This document shows, piece by piece, positions 6,698-14,071 of a stretch of 34,382 bases of DNA (within the stretch, counting starts at the first letter, position 1; each line of letters begins with the position of its first letter). The stretch spans positions 1 through 34,382 of the forward strand of contig CAIUUT010000041.1 of the NCBI GenBank assembly GCA_903902445.1. Reading direction: 5' to 3'. The DNA comes from an uncultured Candidatus Marinamargulisbacteria bacterium (GTDB taxonomy: Bacteria > Margulisbacteria > Riflemargulisbacteria > GWF2-35-9). The notes beneath the pieces were generated by a model that saw nothing but the letters and a program-made list of their open reading frames with translations, searched no databases and had not been told where the DNA came from. The translations under genes and the position numbers were made by a program.

Positions 6698-8143
6698 ATG
6701 CTAGCTCCAACCCACAGCGTCTTTGGCCTTTTTCTAACACTTACAATCCTTGCGGTATTTGGTGTAAAAGTTAGCTTACATTGGTCCATTTTGGGGTTTG
6801 CTATTATGGGTGCCATCATCCCCGATATCGACTACCCTAAGTCGATGATTGGGAAACTTTTCCCATTTATTTCGAGTAACTTAGAGCGTAAATTTGGTCA
6901 CCGAACCTTCACCCATTCCTTGCTTGGAGCACTGGTGTTTACGGGTATCTTTGCCATGTTAATTGTCTTCTGCAACTTATCATTCTTGATGTTACATTTT
7001 GTTTTTGGGTTCAAATATTTGGGACTACGTATTTTCGATTTTGGACAGTGGACTTCGGACATCGGACTAGTTATACGTTGGATAGCTGCCTTTGGGCTTA
7101 GCTTTTTATCTCATCTGATGCTCGATATGTTTAACAAACAAGGCACACAATTACTTTGGCCAAATACGGGTCGTGATGTTATGCCCAAAAATGATAAGCT
7201 ACGATTAGAGTCTGGCTCAAGGGCAGAGGTATATGTTTTCCTTGGGTTACTAGGCATATTGTTTTTAGCTCTACCTATTTCGAAGTACGGTATTGGCAGT
7301 TCTCTGCACTGGATCCTAGCTACTCCCCAATCGGAAATTACCGAATATATGAATTTAAAAAATCATACTACGATTGAGTTTAAGGGTGAATTTCAAGCCA
7401 ATCGTGAGAGAGTAGAAGGGATCGCTGAGATTTTAGATGTAGTAAACAATCAACTGATTATTAGACTTATACAAATATCTGCGACTAACGCTAAGCCCTC
7501 CAATCAAAATAAATCTTCCACAGACTTTGGCCGTCGGACGTCTGACATTGGACGGATCTATACGCTAGGAACAAAATATGGTGCCGATATACTGGCGACT
7601 AAGGTGCAGGTGCATTATAGGGGAACCTCCCTAAAGTTTAGGCAAGTAGTTTTCAAGGAAAAAACTCGTGAAGAACTCCTAGCGCAGATTTCAGCTGTCT
7701 CGTTGTTTAGTGGCTATCTGGAACTTCCAACGGATATGCTGCTAAAATTTCCTGCGGATATTAAGCAACCAAGTTTTCAAACAATGAGCCAGAAAGGCAA
7801 TAATTTGCTTCTCAATTTTGCCAGTCTTGCACAGCTGGAAAAACTGGGTCTGAATGAACAGTTCCAACTATTAAGGCAGCAGGATAAGCGCCTACTAATT
7901 GACTTAAGGGTAAAAAAGAAAAAGCTATTACAAGCGCTTAAGACCTTGAAAATACAAGAGTCAGTGTCAAAAGGGCTTGGAGGAAAAGCAGCCAGAAATA
8001 CAGGTAAAAATTCAGAACTGGAAAGAAAGATAGCTGTGTTCAGAAGCCAGCTAAGTGAAATTGATATGAAGCTTCAGGCCATTAATTTGCGTAAAGGTGT
8101 TCATGAGTTTCTTTATACAGGCGAAGTTAAGGTGAGGGAGTAG
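6698..8143 (+). CDS. YdjM/DUF457-like membrane-bound metal-dependent hydrolase
   Basis: The N-terminal part (to ~230) has the family motifs PTHSVFGLF, IIPDIDYPKS, FGHRTFTHS and FLSHLMLDMF, whose His and Asp residues are expected to bind metal, set among four or five membrane helices. The reaction is unknown for this family. The rest of the 481 residues is a soluble extension ending in a charged, probably helical or coiled-coil stretch (~385-470), much longer than the basic domain. Two sets of GGACNNN heptamers sit inside the gene (7043-7070 and 7522-7556) and encode the similar peptides WTSDIGL and RTSDIGR. The gene starts right after a hairpin that hides its ribosome site. Confidence 0.82.
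   Translation: MLAPTHSVFGLFLTLTILAVFGVKVSLHWSILGFAIMGAIIPDIDYPKSMIGKLFPFISSNLERKFGHRTFTHSLLGALVFTGIFAMLIVFCNLSFLMLHFVFGFKYLGLRIFDFGQWTSDIGLVIRWIAAFGLSFLSHLMLDMFNKQGTQLLWPNTGRDVMPKNDKLRLESGSRAEVYVFLGLLGILFLALPISKYGIGSSLHWILATPQSEITEYMNLKNHTTIEFKGEFQANRERVEGIAEILDVVNNQLIIRLIQISATNAKPSNQNKSSTDFGRRTSDIGRIYTLGTKYGADILATKVQVHYRGTSLKFRQVVFKEKTREELLAQISAVSLFSGYLELPTDMLLKFPADIKQPSFQTMSQKGNNLLLNFASLAQLEKLGLNEQFQLLRQQDKRLLIDLRVKKKKLLQALKTLKIQESVSKGLGGKAARNTGKNSELERKIAVFRSQLSEIDMKLQAINLRKGVHEFLYTGEVKVRE
7043..7070. repeat. GGACNNN heptanucleotide repeat inside a coding region
   Basis: Four contiguous units occur: GGACAGT, GGACTTC, GGACATC, GGACTAG. A GGACTAC at 7022 is in the same 7-nt phase. The reading frame is kept. 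Confidence 0.75.
7522..7556. repeat. Second GGACNNN heptanucleotide repeat in the same gene
   Basis: Five units with 7-nt spacing occur: AGACTTT, GGCCGTC, GGACGTC, TGACATT, GGACGGA. They encode a peptide resembling that of the first array. Confidence 0.7.
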
Positions 8144-8162
8144 CGGCGGGGCACTCGAACTC

Positions 8163-8187
8163 GTTCCCTGAGGCTCTCGAAGGGAAC
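8163..8187. repeat. Small inverted repeat before the small ORF
   Basis: GTTCCCT and AGGGAAC pair around GAGGCTCTCGA. A CTCTCGAAG core recurs near 15324, so this may be one of the dispersed repeats. Confidence 0.45.
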
Positions 8188-8203
8188 TTGAAGGAGGAAC
8201 AAG

Positions 8204-8320
8204 ATGTTTATTGAGGATGTTAAAAATTTTTGTGAGTCGATTTCTAAGTTCTTTGGGAAAATAATGTCCTTGATCGTAAATATTTTCAAAAAAGTAATAG
8301 GAGTCCTTTCAGGTAAATAA
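8204..8320 (+). CDS. Small ORF, 38-residue amphipathic peptide
   Basis: This ORF is too short for the track. A very strong ribosome site, AAGGAGG (8191-8197), lies 6 nt before the ATG, and the frame ends at TAA 8318-8320. The peptide (MFIEDVKNFCESISKFF...) alternates hydrophobic and polar residues, as an amphipathic helix would, with a net positive C-terminal half (IFKKVIGVLSGK). No known family is recognised. It could be a membrane-associated small protein; secretion or toxicity cannot be judged. Confidence 0.6.
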   Translation: MFIEDVKNFCESISKFFGKIMSLIVNIFKKVIGVLSGK

Positions 8321-8415
8321 GGCATATTTCACGAAAAATTAGTCTTTTTCACCAAATATTCCATGAAAATACGTAAACTATAGTAGTGAAAAAAAGTATG
8401 TGTTAAGAGACCAAA

Positions 8416-8502
8416 TGGTGCCGCGGACTGGACTCGAACCAGCACATCAATTAAGACACCAACACCTCAAGCTGGCGTGTCTACCAATTCCACCACCGCG
8501 GC
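8416..8502 (-). tRNA. tRNA-Leu (anticodon GAG)
   Basis: The reverse strand reads GCCGCGG...CCGCGGC plus an encoded CCA end. The anticodon arm is CCAGC-TTGAGGT-GTTGG, giving GAG. The long variable arm of a class II tRNA and a GGTTCGAGTCC T-arm are present. The length is 87 nt with CCA. Confidence 0.96.
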
Positions 8503-8512
8503 AGTAACGTGT

Positions 8513-8541
8513 ATTATAGCTAAGACTTTGTTGGTTTACAA
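8513..8541 (-). promoter_or_regulatory. tRNA-Leu promoter
   Basis: On the minus strand TTGTAA (8536-8541), a 17-nt spacer and TATAAT (8513-8518) lie just upstream of the tRNA, beyond the 3' end of the MFS gene. Confidence 0.7.
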
Positions 8542-8547
8542 CCGCTT

Positions 8548-9720
8548 TTAGCTCTTTCCAATCTTTATTCTGGAAGTAGAAACAAAGTTAACTATAGATA
8601 AAAAGCTGCCCAGCAGAAAAACAAACTGATAACCAAACTTCATCCAGATTAATCCCCCTAAAATAGCTACGAGAATGGAAAAAACGTGATCGATAGTGCT
8701 GGCCATGGTAAGGGTTGGTGTAATGTGGTCAGCATGGGTGGCTATTTTCTTTAGATAGGTGGCTCGAGCCATATTTACTGACATTAGCAATTGGTCAGTA
8801 ATAAAGCAAAAAGCAACGACCAAATAAGCAATATTGGTAGGGAGAAAGTTTGGTGCAAAGCCGTAGAGAAAGCAAACAAAAATCAGCAGAAAGGCCTCCA
8901 TGAGCAGGATCGTTTTTTCACCAAGATGGTCGATGGCTTTTCCGAGTAGGGGTTGGAACACGATGCCGGCAATAGCTCCCACAGTTAGCAAAATAGCTAT
9001 TGCGGACGCTGACTTATGGTAAATGGTTACAATGACCCAAGGCGCGAAGGTCAAAAAAATCTGTTTACGGGTGCCAAAGAGTATGGCTAGCCAGTAATAT
9101 AGTTTATACTCCTTATGAAGTTTTAAGCGCAGTTTAGCAGGATGTGCCTTTCCTGGGTCCATCATGTAAAAGAAAATAGCGGAAAGAAAATATACGGCAG
9201 CAGCAATAATAAACGAAGCTTTATAGCTAAGGTGTAAATATTTAAAGCCCAAGAAAATAAATAATCCGCCACTCACAATGCCAATATTGCGAACACTATT
9301 CATTTGCCCAAGACGCCGGCCATCTCTTCCCTTGCTGGCTAACTCCATGCCAATGCTCGTGCTTAAGGGAATGAGCATGTGTTGACCCGAGCTAAAAATA
9401 AAGATCCATAAGAGGAAGATGGAGAAATTGAGCGGAAAAAAGGCAATCAGCAGAAGTCCAAGGCTGCCTAAAATGCTGGCAAATAGAGCTAGTCTGCGGC
9501 TGCGCAAAAAGAATAGGACTACGGAGATAATAACCAACAGCACACCAGGTAATTCCCGCGGTAATTCCAGTAGCGTTCTCTGAAAACTGGAAATAGTGAA
9601 GGTTTCATGCATAAAGTTATTTAAGACAGTATTAACAACACTTTCTCCCACAGCGACAAACAGGGTGGCGCAAATAAATAAAAGTAACTGTTTTTGGTAT
9701 TTTCTTAGAAAAGACAACAT
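8548..9720 (-). CDS. Major facilitator superfamily transporter
   Basis: This is a 390-residue inner-membrane protein with about twelve hydrophobic helices, ending KIGKS. MFS features include a basic loop after the second and third helices (FFLRSRRLALFASILG) and a GKAIDHLGEKT loop in the second half that corresponds to the conserved DR/G loop between helices. The ATG at 9720 has an AAGGAA ribosome site 7 nt upstream; the track's start at 9768 lacks one. The substrate cannot be told from sequence, and the neighbours (tRNA, hemerythrins) give no hint. Confidence 0.85.
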   Translation of the reverse strand: MLSFLRKYQKQLLLFICATLFVAVGESVVNTVLNNFMHETFTISSFQRTLLELPRELPGVLLVIISVVLFFLRSRRLALFASILGSLGLLLIAFFPLNFSIFLLWIFIFSSGQHMLIPLSTSIGMELASKGRDGRRLGQMNSVRNIGIVSGGLFIFLGFKYLHLSYKASFIIAAAVYFLSAIFFYMMDPGKAHPAKLRLKLHKEYKLYYWLAILFGTRKQIFLTFAPWVIVTIYHKSASAIAILLTVGAIAGIVFQPLLGKAIDHLGEKTILLMEAFLLIFVCFLYGFAPNFLPTNIAYLVVAFCFITDQLLMSVNMARATYLKKIATHADHITPTLTMASTIDHVFSILVAILGGLIWMKFGYQFVFLLGSFLSIVNFVSTSRIKIGKS

Positions 9721-9814
9721 AAAGTATTCCTTAATTTTATTGCATATTAGGCAGTAAGTTGTGCCCATTATATGATTATAAGTAAAAACAATGAAGCGAT
9801 GTTCTTGTAAATAT

Positions 9815-9841
9815 TTGCTTTTTTTGAAGTTTTGCTATATT
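9815..9841 (+). promoter_or_regulatory. Promoter of first hemerythrin gene
   Basis: TTGCTT (9815-9820) and an extended -10 TTTGCTATATT (hexamer 9836-9841) are separated by 15 nt, which is short; the TG extension may compensate. The same two blocks recur before the second hemerythrin. Confidence 0.45.
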
Positions 9842-9886
9842 AATATTCTATGTGATGCCAAAATATTTCAGGGGGGAGAACTATTA

Positions 9887-10294
9887 ATGACATATATGAC
9901 GTGGACTGAAGATTTAAGTGTAAAGGTACGAGCCTTCGATAATCAGCATAAGAAACTAGTTTTTCTTATTAACGCCTTACACGATGCCATGAAGGCCAGA
10001 AAAGGAAAAGAAATTTTAAGCTCTGTGCTGGATGAACTCTTAGAGTACACTCAAACTCATTTTGTTTCCGAAGAAAAGATGATGCTCAACTATGACTATC
10101 CAGACTATCTTGAGCATAAATTAGAGCATGATAGTTTTATTACCAGAACAATTGAATTAAAGAAAGACTACTATTTAGGTAAAGCAGCTATTTCAAATGA
10201 AGTTATGAAATTTGTGCAAGATTGGGTGGCAAATCACATTTTGGTGACCGACAAGAATTATGGAGCTTTCTTCAACAGAAATGGCGTGAGTTAG
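9887..10294 (+). CDS. Bacteriohemerythrin, copy 1
   Basis: This 135-residue four-helix oxygen-binding protein has a di-iron site. The iron ligands are visible in FDNQHKKL, LHDAM, THFVSEEKM, EHKLEHDSF and NHILVTDKNY, giving the expected His, Glu and Asp set. The start is ATG 9887 behind GGGGGGAGAA; the ORF track's 32-residue N-terminal extension crosses the promoter and is rejected. In anaerobes such proteins are taken to bind or deliver O2. The gene is followed by a close paralogue with a similar promoter. Confidence 0.92.
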   Translation: MTYMTWTEDLSVKVRAFDNQHKKLVFLINALHDAMKARKGKEILSSVLDELLEYTQTHFVSEEKMMLNYDYPDYLEHKLEHDSFITRTIELKKDYYLGKAAISNEVMKFVQDWVANHILVTDKNYGAFFNRNGVS

Positions 10295-10361
10295 TAATTT
10301 AGTTAGTTTTAAAGGATTAATGTTCATCCCTCACTAAATCAAAGCTTATTCCAAGTAATAT

Positions 10362-10391
10362 TTGCTTTCTTACAATAAAATTTGTTATATT
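10362..10391 (+). promoter_or_regulatory. Promoter of second hemerythrin gene
   Basis: TTGCTT (10362-10367) and TATATT (10386-10391, in TTTGTTATATTAA) are 18 nt apart. Both blocks match those of copy 1, so the duplication included the control region. Confidence 0.5.
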
Positions 10392-10426
10392 AAATTTTAT
10401 ATTAATCAGGAGAAGGGAGAAGAAAT

Positions 10427-10834
10427 ATGGCATTTATGACATGGGCAGATAATTTAAGTGTAGGGGTAGCAGAATTCGATTCTCAGCACAAAAAGTTAAT
10501 TGATCTCATTAACTCACTGCACGATGCAATGAAGACGGGTAAAGGTAAGGACGTAATGGGAAGCGTTTTGGATGAGTTAGTAAAATACACACAAACCCAT
10601 TTTACAGCAGAAGAAAAACTGATGATTAAATATAATTATTCTGACTTAAACACTCAGAAGACAGAGCATGCAAATTTCGTTAAGAAAGCCAGTGATTTAA
10701 GAAATGATTTTTCTTCTGGGAAAGTCTCTATATCGTTGGAAGTTATGAAGTTTTTGCAAGATTGGCTATCCAATCACATTTTAAAAACCGACAAGAATTA
10801 TGGAGCTTTTTTCAACAAAAACGGTGTTTCCTAA
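10427..10834 (+). CDS. Bacteriohemerythrin, copy 2
   Basis: At 135 residues it has exactly the length of copy 1 and shares most of its sequence, including MTWADNLSV, FDSQHKKL, THFTAEEKL and DKNYGAFFNKNGVS. All the di-iron ligands seen in copy 1 are kept. A GGAGAAGGGAG site precedes the ATG. It has its own promoter, so the two genes can be expressed separately. A hairpin follows at 10844-10881 and a bidirectional terminator at 10960-11008. Confidence 0.93.
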   Translation: MAFMTWADNLSVGVAEFDSQHKKLIDLINSLHDAMKTGKGKDVMGSVLDELVKYTQTHFTAEEKLMIKYNYSDLNTQKTEHANFVKKASDLRNDFSSGKVSISLEVMKFLQDWLSNHILKTDKNYGAFFNKNGVS

Positions 10835-10843
10835 AAGTTAATA

Positions 10844-10881
10844 ATTCTGCCTGTTCTCTCTTGCGGGAGGATAGGCAGAAT
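10844..10881. repeat. Hairpin after the hemerythrin genes
   Basis: ATTCTGCCT (10844-10852) pairs perfectly with AGGCAGAAT (10873-10881), and an inner CTCTC/GGGAG stem is possible. No T-run follows, so it is not a classical terminator. Confidence 0.5.
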
Positions 10882-10959
10882 GTGTCTACGTAGTTCTGGC
10901 GCGTCCGATTTAGTGTGATGTCGTTAACGAACTCAAAGCCCAATTAAATCTCCGAAAAG

Positions 10960-11008
10960 TATGAAATAAGAAAAGGCCAGCGTTAAGCTGGCCTTTTCTT
11001 ATTTCATA
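10960..11008. terminator. Bidirectional terminator between convergent genes
   Basis: A perfect 22-bp stem with loop GTTAA is formed around GGCCAGC/GCTGGCC with AAAA/TTTT tracts on both sides. It lies between the end of hemerythrin 2 (plus) and the end of the barrel protein gene (minus). Confidence 0.85.
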
Positions 11009-11046
11009 ACGATACCCTGCAATCGCTGTGTTTCGCGATTACTAAA

Positions 11047-11922
11047 CTATAGAGCTAGACCGAGTCCCACGGCTAACAGTAACCCACCAGGTTTTATTTC
11101 ACTAGTTTGTGTTCCATAAGTAATAGATAGTTTCTCAGATATAGCAAAGCCATACCCTATCTCTAAGTTGGCGCGGAAAATACCGAATTTACCGTCAATT
11201 CCTACGCTCAGACCTGCTAAAGTAACATCATAAGAGTACTTAATTTTTTTTGAGTAAGCATAACTCCCGTATTGATAATCATAGTTGTAGGTGTAAGGCA
11301 TAATCACAAAAGACACATAGGCACCAGTGCCAGGAATCCAAGCAGGACTGGTTGTATCATAGTAGTAACGAATGCCGTAGGCAGAAATTTTATAGTCATA
11401 AGTATAGGTGGAATATACATATGTAGAATAATGATAATTATAAGGGTCGGTATAACCCGGTACAGAGGTAAAGGCTGCAAAAATTTCCAGTTGGTCACTA
11501 AGCACTACACCAATTTGATTTCCAATAATCGCATAAGGAGCACCGATGCCAATACCCCACTTTACTACGGGGCGTTGATTGTTGTTCTTGGCTGCTGCTT
11601 TTTCTTGATGCCTTGAGTTATCATAGTTGTCACTGTTATTGTTATTCAGATTGTTATTATTATTGTTGTTGTTATTAACGTTAACTTGGACAGGTTTGCT
11701 ATTATCTTGGCTACTCGGAGCATTGTTGGAAAAGTTAACATTAAGAATATTAAACTTCTCGATGGTAAGAACTCCGAAACTGGATTGAACTTTCATGGAG
11801 GTAGCATCTTGAGATAAAACGGTTCCATTTATGATGGTTCCATCCTTTAAGGTTATGGTTTCTGCCAGTAGGGGCACTCCGATACATAGGCACAGCGTAG
11901 CGATTAATAAATACTTTCTCAT
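11047..11922 (-). CDS. Secreted Asn-rich outer-membrane barrel-like protein
   Basis: The 291 residues start with a signal peptide (MRKYLLIATLCLCIGVPLLAE). A small beta domain follows (~21-65; ITLKDGTIINGTVL, often seen in exported proteins of unknown role), then an Asn-rich low-complexity linker (~70-115). From ~120 to the end there are alternating aromatic strands typical of small outer-membrane barrels, very rich in Tyr (YNYHYSTYVYSTYTYDY). The end is GLGLAL, not the usual Phe. An AGGAGAG ribosome site precedes the ATG. Ligand and function are unknown; the Asn tract comes from ATT/GTT-type triplet runs on the plus strand. Confidence 0.7.
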   Translation of the reverse strand: MRKYLLIATLCLCIGVPLLAETITLKDGTIINGTVLSQDATSMKVQSSFGVLTIEKFNILNVNFSNNAPSSQDNSKPVQVNVNNNNNNNNNLNNNNSDNYDNSRHQEKAAAKNNNQRPVVKWGIGIGAPYAIIGNQIGVVLSDQLEIFAAFTSVPGYTDPYNYHYSTYVYSTYTYDYKISAYGIRYYYDTTSPAWIPGTGAYVSFVIMPYTYNYDYQYGSYAYSKKIKYSYDVTLAGLSVGIDGKFGIFRANLEIGYGFAISEKLSITYGTQTSEIKPGGLLLAVGLGLAL

Positions 11923-12079
11923 AAAATCTCTCCTAATTATAATTATTTTGCTAAAAAGCTATTTTATAGTATATATGAATAAACCTTTTCTTGTCTATTG
12001 CCATCAGGATTGCCGTGTTATTGAGCCTTAGCAGATAGCGTCATCACAGACATCCTCTGCTTCGGAATCAATTTTCTAG

Positions 12080-12108
12080 TTGCATCTTGCCTTCCATTAA
12101 ATTAAGAT
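12080..12108 (+). promoter_or_regulatory. Promoter of the cysteine desulfurase gene, predicted leaderless
   Basis: TTGCAT (12080-12085), a 17-nt spacer and TAAGAT (12103-12108) end 8 nt before ATG 12117. No Shine-Dalgarno is present. Confidence 0.5.
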
Positions 12109-12116
12109 AGTCAATT

Positions 12117-13310
12117 ATGAATAAGATTACCTATTTAGATAATAATGCTACTACTCCTCTCCACCCCGAGGTCAAAAAGTCTTTTATTGACGCCTTAGAC
12201 ATATTTGGGAATGCCTCCAGCTTACACCAAATGGGACGGATTGCCCGTGCCCATATTGAAGACGCTAGAGCTAAAGTGGCTGATTTCTTAGATGCCAGCC
12301 CCGAGGAAATTATTTTCACATCAGGTGCTTCAGAATCCAATAACGCCATTCTAAATAATGTTGTTTGTGATAATTCAAGCTGTGGTACAAAAGTTTGTAG
12401 TTCCACATGCTGTAGTCATGTTATTACCTCGGTAATAGAACATCCTTCTGTTTACGAAACCTGTAAAGAGTTGGCAAAAGATGGTGTAAAAGTAACCTTT
12501 GTAGGTGTAGACAACAAAGGTGTTATAAAGATGGATCAAATAAAAGAAGCCCTGAAAACCAGAGCGGCGTTAGTTTCTATTATGCTTGCCAATAATGAAA
12601 TTGGTTCCATCCAACCCATAAAAGAAGTTGTCGCGATAGCTAAAGCCACGGGTACTTTGGTGCATACCGATGCGGTACAAGCCATTGGTAAGATGAAAGT
12701 TAGTGTTAAAGATTTAGGCGTCGATTATCTATCCTTATCTGGCCATAAATTATATGGCCCAAAAGGGATTGGTGTTTTATATGTAAAAAAAGGTATTAAG
12801 TTTTGTCCCTTAATTAAAGGGGGGCATCACGAGTTCAATCTCCGTGCCGGTACTGAAAATATCCCTGCTATTGTGGCGTTGGGTAAAGCCGTAGAGGTGT
12901 TAAAAACAGGACAAGAAGCCGAAGTAGCGCAAATAAAAAAACTGCGAGATAGCCTAAAAGATGGTATCGTACGCAGCATTCCCGATATTATTATCAATGG
13001 CGATGTGGAAAACGGTTTGGTAAATACGCTTAATATTTCTTTTAAATATGTAGAAGGGGAAGCCATTATGCTTTACTTAGACTTAGAAGGCATCGAGGTA
13101 TCGACGGGTTCAGCCTGTGCGTCTGGCTCCTTAGAACCGTCGCAAGTCCTTTTATCGACAGGGATACCCATCGAGTTTGCCCATGGGTCGATACGTTTTA
13201 GTTTCGGCAGAGAGAACACGCAAGCTGATGTAGATAAAGTTTTGGAAGTGTTGCCTCCGATAATTGCGCAATTAAGAAAAATGTCACCATTATACAAAAA
13301 ACAAAAATAG
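12117..13310 (+). CDS. NifS/IscS-type cysteine desulfurase
   Basis: This PLP enzyme takes sulfur from cysteine for Fe-S cluster assembly. The 397 residues have YLDNNATTPLHPEV at the N-terminus, TSGASESNN, HTDAVQAIGK for cofactor contact, the PLP lysine in SLSGHKLYGPKGIG, RAGTEN, and the active-site Cys in STGSACASGSLEPS. An unusual Cys-rich insert (CDNSSCGTKVCSSTCC, ~86-101) precedes HVITSVIEHPSV, where relatives have a short loop. The partner nifU-like gene lies 760 bp downstream behind repeats. I leave the symbol blank because nifS and iscS cannot be told apart here and no nitrogenase genes are seen. Confidence 0.93.
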   Translation: MNKITYLDNNATTPLHPEVKKSFIDALDIFGNASSLHQMGRIARAHIEDARAKVADFLDASPEEIIFTSGASESNNAILNNVVCDNSSCGTKVCSSTCCSHVITSVIEHPSVYETCKELAKDGVKVTFVGVDNKGVIKMDQIKEALKTRAALVSIMLANNEIGSIQPIKEVVAIAKATGTLVHTDAVQAIGKMKVSVKDLGVDYLSLSGHKLYGPKGIGVLYVKKGIKFCPLIKGGHHEFNLRAGTENIPAIVALGKAVEVLKTGQEAEVAQIKKLRDSLKDGIVRSIPDIIINGDVENGLVNTLNISFKYVEGEAIMLYLDLEGIEVSTGSACASGSLEPSQVLLSTGIPIEFAHGSIRFSFGRENTQADVDKVLEVLPPIIAQLRKMSPLYKKQK

Positions 13311-13325
13311 TTTTTGTTTTGTAGC

Positions 13326-13343
13326 GGCGCAAAACCTTGCGCC
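13326..13343. repeat. Short palindrome after the cysteine desulfurase gene
   Basis: GGCGCAA, loop AACC, TTGCGCC forms a perfect 7-bp stem shortly after the stop codon. It may act in termination or be a dispersed palindrome; no T-run follows. Confidence 0.5.
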
Positions 13344-13379
13344 ATTTGGCAGACAGTATATAATTATGAGCAGCCATGA

Positions 13380-13757
13380 AACTGGCAATGAAAATAGGAT
13401 AGCGTAACTTAAGAAACGAAACTTGATAATATTTAAATAGTTGCCAAGCAGTAATAGGGAACTTAGCTTAGACAAAAGTCCCACTGTACACAACTAAAAA
13501 AGTACAGGATACAGTTTGAAGAAGAATTGAACTGCCGACAACTTGGCAATGAAAATAGGATAGTGTAACTTAAGAAACGAAACTTGATAATATTTAAATA
13601 GTTGCCAAGTAGTAATAGGGAACTTAGCTTAGACAAAAGTCCCACTGTACACAACTAAAAAAGCACAGGATACAGTTTGAAGAAAAATTGAACAACCGAC
13701 AACTTGGCAATGAAAATAGGATAGCGTAACTTAAGAAACGCAACTTGATAATAGTTG
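13380..13757. repeat. Tandem 161-bp direct repeat, 2.3 copies
   Basis: GGCAATGAAAATAGGAT recurs at 13384, 13545 and 13706, exactly 161 bp apart. Copies 1 and 2 differ at only a handful of bases, and copy 3 is cut after ~55 bp. In copy 2 each end of a 70-bp core is marked by ACTTGGCAA (13541-13549) and TTGCCAAGT (13602-13610). CTGTAC/GTACAG forms another inverted pair inside copy 1. Reverse-strand ORFs in the track across this block are repeat shadows. Confidence 0.9.
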
Positions 13758-13760
13758 TGG

Positions 13761-14055
13761 AGACTCTTAAGGGTTTCCAAAGGGAAGGAAACCCTTTGGT
13801 TGCACTGAAGGTGCAAAGGGGTTTAGCGAGCGTAAACGAGCGAAACGAAGGGGAGAATCCCCTTGTAGAATCTAGGAAACAGAGTAAGAAGGGGTTCAGT
13901 GAGCTTGCGAACGCCGAAGGGGTGAGCCCGTAGGGCGCAACCGAACGAACGCCGACCCTAGGGAGGAAAAGCCAGCAGGAGCTGGCGTCAGTGAGTGAGT
14001 GGGGCCCGATGGAGCAAAACTGGATGTTTTGCGAGAGTGGGTGTCCCCTTATAAA
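13761..14055. other. GC-richer hairpin array upstream of the nifU-like gene
   Basis: There is no credible gene here; the block holds a series of perfect stems. AAGGGTTTCC/GGAAACCCTT lies at 13769-13796 and TTGCAC/GTGCAA at 13800-13816. AAGGGG/CCCCTT follows at 13848-13864, GCCC/GGGC near 13926-13936, GCCAGC/GCTGGC at 13971-13986, and GCAAAAC/GTTTTGC at 14014-14032. GAACGCCGAAGGGG and AACGAACGCCGACCC are partly repetitive. It could be a structured RNA or leader, or a cluster of palindromic repeats. Confidence 0.6.
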
Positions 14056-14071
14056 ATAAAGGAGAAAGAAA

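Noticed and set aside
5065-8502. Integrative element bounded by the recombinase-like gene and tRNA-Leu
   Set aside because: The recombinase lacks key histidines and I found no repeat of the tRNA 3' end nearby.
13380-13757. CRISPR array
   Set aside because: The unit is 161 bp and repeats as a whole; there are no short repeats with variable spacers and no cas genes.
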